From Deltaproteobacteria bacterium (GTDB lineage Bacteria; Myxococcota_A; Polyangia; HGW-17; SLPX01): a stretch of 64,000 bases of DNA. The notes beneath the pieces are model-generated. The model saw only the letters and a program-made list of their open reading frames with translations. It searched no databases and had not been told where the DNA came from. Location: NCBI GenBank assembly GCA_021162935.1, contig JAGGXR010000131.1:20359-84358 (forward strand). Reading direction: 5' to 3'. Both the position numbers and the translations under genes were made by a program. How positions within the stretch are numbered: the stretch's first letter is position 1; each line of letters opens with the position of its first letter. This document shows positions 63,968 to 64,000 of the stretch, in pieces.

Positions 63968-64000
63968 ATGAAGCGTAGCATGAGTACGAAGACGAGGGGC
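63968..64000 (+). CDS. IS transposase, N-terminal 11 residues only
   Basis: ATG 63968 is preceded by AGGAGG at six bases and reads MKRSMSTKTRG to the window end. Family cannot be told from this fragment; transposase identity rests on the adjacent terminal-repeat-like sequence. Confidence 0.5.
   Translation, partial: MKRSMSTKTRG

Larger units (their letters stand above)
63872..64000 (+). mobile_element. Left end of an insertion sequence (truncated by the window)
   Basis: Sequence tggagagtgtcctaaact resembles terminal repeats of IS256/mutator-type elements. It is followed by a leader and a transposase-like start at 63968. The right end is outside the window, so family and boundaries are not proven. 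Confidence 0.55.

Overview
The window is about 64 kb of GC-rich bacterial chromosome. It most resembles a free-living member of the former Deltaproteobacteria, probably Myxococcota or a close relative. The reasons are the many secreted lipoproteins with PKD, EGF-like or Cys-rich modules, a MYXO-CTERM-like C-terminal sorting tail, a Ser/Thr kinase and an FHA protein side by side, an AgmX/TonB-C-type lipoprotein, DUF507, and an NtrC-type regulator beside a twin cyclic-nucleotide-binding protein. This placement is inferred from gene content only. No rRNA, tRNA or CRISPR array was recognised.

Layout. 1-4167 (+): end of an RND membrane-fusion subunit and its complete inner-membrane pump. 4386-11509: a surface-protein region with visibly less GC-biased codon use than its flanks. 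It holds a secreted glycoside-hydrolase-like protein with a MYXO-CTERM-like tail (-) and three EGF-module proteins (+), two of them fused to beta-helix-like domains. 11733-17872: a choloylglycine-hydrolase-family enzyme, a GT4 glycosyltransferase, an unknown lipoprotein and two YXWGXW-type lipoproteins, one with a 57-bp tandem repeat. 18092-30720: signalling and envelope genes, namely a predicted pseudokinase-TM-PhnD receptor, adenosine deaminase, an FHA-TM-TPR protein divergent from a Ser/Thr kinase, and three exported proteins.

30828-38236 (-): housekeeping genes in transcription order DUF507, pgi, gatC-gatA-gatB, mtnA and a coupled small HExxH protein. 38444-44423 (+): NtrC-type regulator, twin cNBD protein, then RNase G, a J-domain protein and folK joined by ATGA overlaps. 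44404-48197 (-): ugd, a 61-residue zinc-knuckle-like protein, murA and an unknown gene. 48693-59024: small exported proteins, a radical SAM protein, a Cys-rich lipoprotein, an AgmX-like lipoprotein, a VanW protein, a T7-gp4-like primase-helicase with an altered TOPRIM motif, then mtnP, a TPR lipoprotein and a PfkB kinase. 59169-63773: a 1534-residue RHS lipoprotein. The window ends in an insertion-sequence left end that appears to interrupt an IS66-accessory-like frame. Its transposase start lies under an RBS-sequestering stem-loop.

How it fits together. MtnP, MtnA and adenosine deaminase give parts of methylthioadenosine and purine salvage. GatCAB makes Gln-tRNA or Asn-tRNA by transamidation. 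MurA, Ugd, VanW and the glycosyltransferase serve the envelope. The most unusual items are the pseudokinase-PhnD receptor, the EGF/beta-helix trio, the TOPRIM-altered primase-helicase, the structured region before RNase G, and two pairs of dispersed repeats.
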